From: Saccoglossus kowalevskii
Lineage: Eukaryota; Hemichordata; Enteropneusta; Harrimaniidae
DNA length: 26,377 nt
Assembly: GCF_000003605.2 (NCBI RefSeq)
Contig: NW_003142802.1
Coordinates: forward strand, 289,892 to 316,268
Direction of reading: 5' to 3'
A model generated the notes under the pieces. The model saw nothing but the letters and a program-made list of their open reading frames with translations. It was not told the origin of the DNA and ran no database searches. Within the stretch, counting starts at the first letter, position 1. Each line of letters begins with the position of its first letter. A program made the translations under genes and the position numbers. This document shows, piece after piece, positions 21,572 through 26,377 of this stretch.

Positions 21572-22636
21572 TTTAAAAATTCAGTGCAAGTGTAGAAAAA
21601 TTTATTTTGCAGGAACTATAAACCTATTATAGATGATAAATCCAGGTTACCTAGTCAGTGTTGAGTCATTTGATTATTATTTTGGGAGGCGTTGGTATTT
21701 GTTTACCTGGTATTTTGATGACAATACTCTGTTGTATTAGAGTCTCCACAATGGACTCTGAAAGCATAATAAATCAATTGTACTATTTTGAATTCACATT
21801 GTACATCTTTTCAAATCACAGTTTTACTGTATTTCAAAGAGATCACATAACTTGTCAATCTAGTTCCTCTTAAGACACAGACACTACTTTATTTGAGTTG
21901 TTTGTAATTCAGATTTTTACCTGATATCAAATATAATGAACTCTTGCTAAATAAAATTGTCTTTCATAAGTTGATTTTATTCTGTAAGGCTATTGTTCAA
22001 TGCTGTTTGTATTGATTGTTTGAATCCAAAACAATGTAACCCTTCTAGAGAGTGTCAAAATTAACTAGTATTTAAAATGTTATGTAATATTTAATGGGTC
22101 ACTTTCATGACCTCTAAAGGTCACACATCCCGGTACTTTCGTTAGTATGAAAATCAAAATTTAGTTTATTTTATTTATATATTTCAGCAAAATTTGCAGC
22201 AGTAAAATTGGAGAGGGGGTGTCTTGAGACACAGAATGTTACTGTAATTACTTGTGCAAAATTTTGTCTTTACTAATGTCTAATAAAATCAAATAAATAA
22301 ATTCACATCATGAGAATTCCTGGCAATGAATGCTGAACAGATTGTTTATTACAGCTTCTTGGACATATGTTAATTCTTTGAAGTCAGAAATATTCAATGC
22401 AGAATTGAAATGTTTCTCTCTTCTCTCATAAAATGCCTCCTCTCCCTCATAAAAATCATGAAAATCCAACATCAGTCACGACTTTTATACAGACAATTGA
22501 TGGAGGGACCATTACTGTGGTACACCTTATTCTATAACACAGTAAGATCATTTATTACACATGTGTTGACAAATCACAGTCACTTATTCATTCACTGACA
22601 TGCACATGTATAATAGTACGCATTTTTTTTCTTATT

Positions 22637-22720
22637 TTTTCAAATTTATGAAAAAAAATGTCAAAGAAGGTTGGTCCACCAGATAAAAATTTGACATTGT
22701 ACAATTTTCATAAAAAATTG
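22637..22720. repeat. Imperfect A/T-rich hairpin
   Basis: ATTTATGAAAA followed by ATGTCAAA on the left is mirrored by TTTGACAT, a short gap and TTTTCATAAAAAATT on the right, with a loop of about 25 bases. It may be a small MITE or a chance AT-rich fold. Confidence 0.4.
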
Positions 22721-22850
22721 GAATGGTCAAAATATCATAGCTAAAAGAGGATGAACTTAAAATAAGGTCATCCGACTTGAATTACAGTAACCTCAGCAGT
22801 TGAATTGTGATTCTGATCAATTCTCTCAGTGTTTAGTTTGCTGGTCCCCT

Positions 22851-22883
22851 CCCTAGTTGACCCCCAGGGCCCCTAGTTGACCC
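22851..22883 (+). repeat. Short direct duplication CCCTAGTTGACCC
   Basis: The 13-mer occurs at 22851-22863 and 22871-22883 with a 20-bp period, in a C-rich patch within AT-rich DNA. A TGTGTGTCTGTGTGTG microsatellite follows at about 23030. The origin is unknown. Confidence 0.6.
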
Positions 22884-23523
22884 TACGCATGTACAAGATC
22901 CTTGCAACTGTCCATATTGGATGGCATTTTGCCAAATTGTTTGGTCTGGATCCGTAGTAATTTGATTCTGAAAGTGTTCTGTGTACTCTCTGGGTTAGTT
23001 CGGTCATCGTAACCGAGTTAGAGAATTTATGTGTGTCTGTGTGTGCATTTATGCTCTAACCACTGCGATCATTCTAACCTTGTCAATATGGGAATCAGAG
23101 CCATAGTAGTTGCTATGAAGATACCAGAGATATCCACAGAAAAATCGGTTACACTGTAATAAACCTCTATAATTTTAAGTCAGGATAATAAAGTAAAAAA
23201 ACATACTAAAATGATAAAATGTAATGCATTAGGGGTCACTATGGTGGTGTGTTGAAGCAAAATAGTAAGTACTGTATTTGCCATGAAATTTAATGCAATC
23301 TATTTTATAATATTGATGATTTTTCAAGTCAAACGTCTCAAAGTAGGGCTCAATGCTGGGAAATTCACAAACTCATTGTTTCAATAGAAAAAAGTTTGGG
23401 TACTTCTTTGCTCTTTCTCAGTTGACGACACTCGGCAAAATATTTAGAATTTGTAGTGCTTTTAAAATTTCTGGATTTTCATACATTTTCAGAATTCTCA
23501 AGTTTTTTTTATATTTTTTTCAG

Positions 23524-23668
23524 GTTCATGTAGCAATGAACTGGTTGAAGGACTCGTTGAAGACAAAGACATTGCAGCAAAGGCGGTAGCGTTTGTCATT
23601 AATAGTACACGGAAAGGTGTTGTACCACTCTGTGCTGATGTGGCTCATTTGTTCAGGTCAAAAAAGAG
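23524..23668 (+). CDS. Internal coding exon of the same unidentified gene
   Basis: A long pyrimidine tract (CTTTTTTTTATATTTTTTTC) ends in CAG at 23521-23523, and a strong donor GTAAGA follows at 23669. The 145-bp exon is open in the frame starting at 23526 and gives 47 full codons beginning SCSNELVEGLVEDKDIAAKA and continuing with VAFVINSTRKGVVPL and CADVAHLFRSKK. Composition is protein-like: charged and aliphatic residues alternate as in amphipathic helices (two predicted by eye, about residues 4-26 and 30-45), which would suit an alpha-helical repeat protein. It starts with two bases of a split codon, which fits the one base left by the exon at 7582-7699. It ends with two bases (AG), so the next exon must supply one. 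I do not recognise the family. Another overlapping frame (23353-23589) crosses the acceptor and is not coding. Confidence 0.7.
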
Positions 23669-24334
23669 GTAAGACACAACTTTGAAACTAGAATAACACA
23701 AAGCTACCAGTTCCCGTTTTCATTGTAGAAAAATGCATACTATAAGTAAGACCAAAAGAAAAAGTTTTTGCATCTCAGCCCAGGGAAATTAAACAAAATT
23801 TAGTTTTAATTTTTTTTTTGTATTAAGGTTATTCATTACCACAGCAAGATGACTAAAACAAAACAAACAAAAAACTTTCATATTAAAATATCATATTTAC
23901 TTGATTAGAATCACATCTCTAATAAAAGCTAGATTATCATAACATTTTGAAACAGTGAAGTATTCACTGGAGCTTTTTAGACAGGTATAGTCACAGTTAC
24001 GTTTGTGAAATCTATTCCTCTCAAACACTATCATGAAATAACAGTTATTTCTAAAGTGAAAGATTACTGTATTTTGGCCTTAAACACACATGTTATTATT
24101 GTATGTTCATGCACTGCTAATAGAGCAAATATGGTATATAATAAAAAATAATGCATAGGTATAGTGCCATATATCCTTTAAACTGTCCATACTCACATTA
24201 CATTACCTCCTGTCACTACGTCATATGAATCAATCCGTAAACCATCCTCAACTCTTTGGTGAGCAATACAGCCTGAGATGCACAAGGTGCATCAGAGCTA
24301 AGCACACATAGCAATTAACTACCCTACCTCGTAC
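23669..24334 (+). other. Putative intron, little recognisable content
   Basis: AT-rich and stop-dense. At 23898-23935 the words TTGATTAGAATCACATC and TCTAATAAAAGCT resemble the internal repeats of the MITE at 19434-19611 and may be a worn copy. Otherwise nothing is supported. No next exon of the gene was found up to the window end. Confidence 0.45.
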
Positions 24335-24440
24335 TCATTACCCCTGGGTAGTGAAAGTAAAGTACCTTGCCTAGGAACAATAAACCGACAAGATTGCAAT
24401 CAACATTGTGAGTTCAAAGTCATAGCTGTGATGCCTCCAT
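24335..24440. mobile_element. SINE-like relic
   Basis: ATTACCCCTGGGTAGTGAAA then GTAAAGTACCTTGCCTAGGA then ACAATAAACCGACAAGATTG resembles the block GTAAAGTGCCTTGCCCAAGG followed by ACAA that recurs in SINE-type repeats of fish and marine invertebrates. The following GTGAGTTCAAAGTCA could be a worn, inverted tRNA-type B box. The resemblance is from memory of the pattern, and the copy is too decayed for a firm family call. Confidence 0.4.
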
Positions 24441-24459
24441 CAAACAAAAGTGAATAGAT

Positions 24460-24575
24460 GATTTTCCGTTCAACTGCGAGATCTTGCGTATTGCGTGAAA
24501 AACGCGAATCGAACATGGCCTAAAAAATCAAATGATTTGATTTTGAACTCTAATTCCTTTCATAGCTCAAAGTCA
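24460..24575 (-). mobile_element. One-ended copy of the CCGTT MITE
   Basis: GATTTTCCGTTCAACTGCGA then GATCTTGCG matches the reverse complement of the right end of the MITE at 10687-10998. Further in, GATTTTGAACTC, then AATT, then TAGCTCA lines up with the same inner region. No matching opposite terminus is visible within 400 bp, so this is a truncated or solo-end copy with a small internal insertion. Confidence 0.6.
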
Positions 24576-25114
24576 AAAAGCAAATCTTTAACAGGGGATT
24601 ATATCTATTGATATGTGAACTTTGACCTGGATTGTTGAGCACTACTACTGAAAGTTTTGTATTAAAGGATATTGACACTCTGTGCCTGTTATATTATTAA
24701 TTTGCTGTCAGCTTCACATTGATTTTAATTGAATTTACCCATAACAAGAACAAGCTTTCTAATAATACACTATAGTTAAGTTGTACTGAATCCACAATGG
24801 TTGTAGTATACAACATCCTTCTTGTGGGATTACTTCCTATTGGTGGTAATGTACTTGATTGACATGTAAATAAACAACTCTGCTATCTAAATCACTGAGT
24901 ACACATACAACCTGTTGTGATATGCCTCAAATATTTGGCAGCAGTCATGTTAGGGTCAAAAAGTGCACCATGACCTCACCTAAGTGCTGTTCCTGTTCTC
25001 AGTGCATTTAATTTACAGTGTCTTTCTCACAACCAGTGGCAGCTAGATTACTGATAGCATAGTGGTTGTTGCTTAATTCAGACTCATGATTGGATTAATG
25101 CTGATAAGGATCAA
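24576..25114. other. Non-coding DNA, nothing recognised
   Basis: AT-rich sequence with stops in all frames between the truncated MITE and the 83/49-bp minisatellite. I see no exon, RNA or repeat to support. Confidence 0.5.
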
Positions 25115-25598
25115 CCACTGTACCCCTGGGTGAGTGTGCCACAGACTCAATGGAAGGCCCAAACCACTATACCTTGGGTGGAATTGGGATGGCCAAAGCC
25201 ACTGTATTCTTTATGAATGTTCCACAGACTCAATGGAAGGCCCAAACCACTATACCTTGGGTGGAATTGGGGTGGCCAAAGCCACTGTATTCTTTATGAG
25301 TGTTCCACAGACTCAATGGAAGGCCCAAACCACTATACCATGGGCGATTGTGGAGAAGTCAAATCCACTGTACCCCGGTTGAGTGTGCCACAGACTCAAT
25401 GGGGAAGTCAAATCCACTGTACCCCGGTTGAGTGTGCCACAGACTCAATGGGGAAGTCAAATCCACTGTACCCCGGTTGAGTGTGCTACAGACTCAATGG
25501 AGAAGTCAAATTCACTGTACCCCGGTTGAGTGTGCCACAGACTCAATGGGGAAGTCAAATCCACTTTACCATTGGTGAGTGTGCCACATACTCTATGG
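25115..25598 (+). repeat. Composite minisatellite switching from 83-bp to 49-bp units
   Basis: Anchor word CCACAGACTCAATGG (unit starts taken at the preceding GTG or GTT) occurs with starts at 25136, 25219, 25302 and 25385, giving three 83-bp units. It then occurs at 25434, 25483, 25532 and 25581, giving four 49-bp units and a partial. An 83-bp unit contains an extra 34-bp module (AAGGCCCAAACCACTATACC then TTGGGTGGAATTG). The third 83-bp unit (25302-25384) is a hybrid: it keeps this module but already has the tail AAGTCAAATCCACTGTACCC typical of the 49-bp units. Two overlapping plus-strand frames crossing the array are repeat by-products. Confidence 0.92.
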
Positions 25599-25692
25599 CA
25601 TAATGGCTACATGACAGTGTCATAATGGTGACATAGTGGTGACATAATGTTTAATAACGATGACATAGTAGTGACATATTGGTGGCATGATG
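25599..25692 (+). repeat. Short degenerate GTGACATA repeats
   Basis: Runs of GTGACATAGTG, GTGACATAATG, ATGACATAGTAG and GTGACATATTG with spacing of about 11-13 bp. They follow the minisatellite directly and stop at the TTTAAAGGGG boundary. Confidence 0.6.
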
Positions 25693-25693
25693 T

Positions 25694-25900
25694 TTAAAGG
25701 GGAACTAAATAGAGCCTATTTTGGTGTTTGTATTTATCAAGTTATGTATATTGATTATAAATTTGAAAACAAAAATAAAAAAAATGATTATCTTCAGAGT
25801 TATTATGATTTAAATATGAGAAACCATAAACCTGCGAAGGACTTCCATTTGCGCCATCTTGCCATAAAAAAACGCCCTCATGAGGTATAAACAGGTAAGG
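25694..25900. mobile_element. TTAA-AGGGGAAC element end (putative)
   Basis: At 25694 the sequence TTAAAGGGGAACTAAATAG begins abruptly after the GTGACATA repeats. A TTAA followed by a G-rich terminus fits a piggyBac- or Kolobok-type end. The matching opposite end is not in the window. On the minus strand the adjoining segment reads AAGATGGCGCAAATGGAAGT. The same interval lies next to the P2X7-like fragment on the minus strand, so that fragment could be cargo of the element. The call rests on one terminus only. Confidence 0.35.
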
Positions 25901-26032
25901 TAACAAAGCACGATGACGAAATAGTATCTGATTAAATATAAGCAACTTAGGGAGCCATAGTTGGCTGGACTGGTGAATTGACTTCTAGTCTTGGTTGTTT
26001 CGACTTTTACGTTAATGTTATTTACAAGCGTA

Positions 26033-26375
26033 TCAACATACAAACATTATGGATGTGCCATTGATCGAGACAGGCGTTTTGTTTTGTTTTTTGTCTAACT
26101 GTCTAATAAATGCTGTTTCCAGTACTACACTCTGCGGCGTGCAATTTATTTCAAAGTCTGGATGCTGGAGTATGCAATCTTGAGTTCGTAGGGTGGTGGT
26201 GGAAACATTTTCGTCCATGTATTCACGGGGCTGCACTGGCAAATCATGGGACAAGTGTCACAGGAACACCAAGCAGATTGTTCACAGACTTCCGTGTAAT
26301 TTGAAATAAAACTATCATCCGAACAAGGGGCATCGTCGATGATATACTTTCATCACTCACACTGGACTGATCTGA
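26033..26375 (-). pseudogene. Frameshifted P2X7 C-terminal (ballast)-like domain
   Basis: Read on the minus strand, one frame (26349-26146) gives a Ser/Asp-rich stretch and then AWCSCDTCPM. This matches the start of the P2X7 intracellular ballast domain, whose conserved cysteines follow a W-C-x-C-x2-C pattern before a methionine. A second frame (26254-26033) gives CILQHPDFEINC then VVLETA, matching the domain's next block: C-I, then H-P-x-F-E, cysteine three residues later, then V-L-x-T-A. The two blocks lie in different frames about 95 bases apart, slightly less than the usual spacing, so a small deletion is likely. Upstream, SDQSSVSDESISS lies in a third frame. The later, aromatic/basic part of the domain is absent. 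In vertebrate P2X7 this domain binds zinc and guanine nucleotide; free-standing copies are common in invertebrates. Two frame breaks mark it as a pseudogene; an exon broken by an intron or assembly errors are alternatives. Confidence 0.65.
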
Positions 26376-26377
26376 AT

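Larger units (their letters stand above)
7700..23523 (+). other. Putative 15.8-kb first intron
   Basis: The interval between the donor GTAAGT at 7700 and the acceptor TTTTTTTCAG ending at 23523. It is AT-rich and stop-dense in all frames. It contains the MITEs, the 95-bp array and the small repeats listed separately. Outside those I see no supported gene or RNA in 7700-8932, 9095-10686, 10999-14880, 14937-15467, 16753-19433, 19612-20922 and 21572-22636. Small exons of this gene could be missed, so the single-intron model is provisional; any extra exon would need to keep the 1+2 phase. Confidence 0.4.

Noticed and set aside
21317..21595. 92-codon plus-strand frame
   Set aside because: It spans a palindromic MITE and its flanks; the residue content mirrors the AT-rich repeat.
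8208..23668. Resemblance of the unknown gene's peptides to the CIP2A N-terminal helical region
   Set aside because: Only scattered leucines and an LTRL word agree; too weak to name a family without a profile search.
25134..25480. Two overlapping plus-strand frames with repeated RLNGRPKPLYLGWNW words
   Set aside because: They are readings of the 83/49-bp minisatellite in two frames, with no sign of selection for either.

Overview
This is a window of animal nuclear DNA, most likely from a marine invertebrate. The reasons are AT-rich non-coding sequence, no dense operon-like coding, GT-AG splice sites, long introns, many short inverted-repeat (MITE-like) elements and minisatellites, and a degenerate P2X7 C-terminal-like domain of a kind common in invertebrate genomes. 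I cannot place the phylum. No protein gene lies complete in the window, and almost every open frame is short and within chance expectation for this base composition.

Layout. Positions 1-1780 are AT-rich, with a low-complexity patch and a degenerate repeat rich in CGTA and ACTGTAAAA. At 1781-2920 is a 1.1-kb segment bounded by inverted repeats of about 60 bp, abutted directly by an 18-copy, 24-bp minisatellite (2926-3367). At 3953-6615 is a 2.66-kb foldback-like DNA transposon whose long terminal inverted repeats contain palindromes at exact 23-bp spacing. Nested inside it is a clean 402-bp hAT-like MITE with a perfect 7-bp target duplication.

Around 7200-7700 is a plausible promoter and first coding exon of an unidentified plus-strand gene (ATG at 7582 in an ACCATGG context, donor at 7700). 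A second convincing exon sits at 23524-23668. The two join in phase, which suggests one gene with an intron of about 15.8 kb and further exons beyond the window. That intron carries a TTAA-flanked MITE, a CCGTT-ended MITE, a 95-bp satellite-like array (15468-16420), and several members of a TA-flanked CTGTAAA palindromic MITE family.

The last 3 kb hold a SINE-like relic, a one-ended MITE copy, a minisatellite that changes period from 83 to 49 bp through a visible hybrid unit, a TTAA-associated element end, and on the minus strand at the edge a frameshifted fragment of a P2X7 ballast (intracellular C-terminal)-like domain. The most interesting items are the 23-bp palindrome transposon, the P2X7-like relic beside a transposon-like end, and the period-switching minisatellite. 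All identifications come from reading the sequence; no database search was run.
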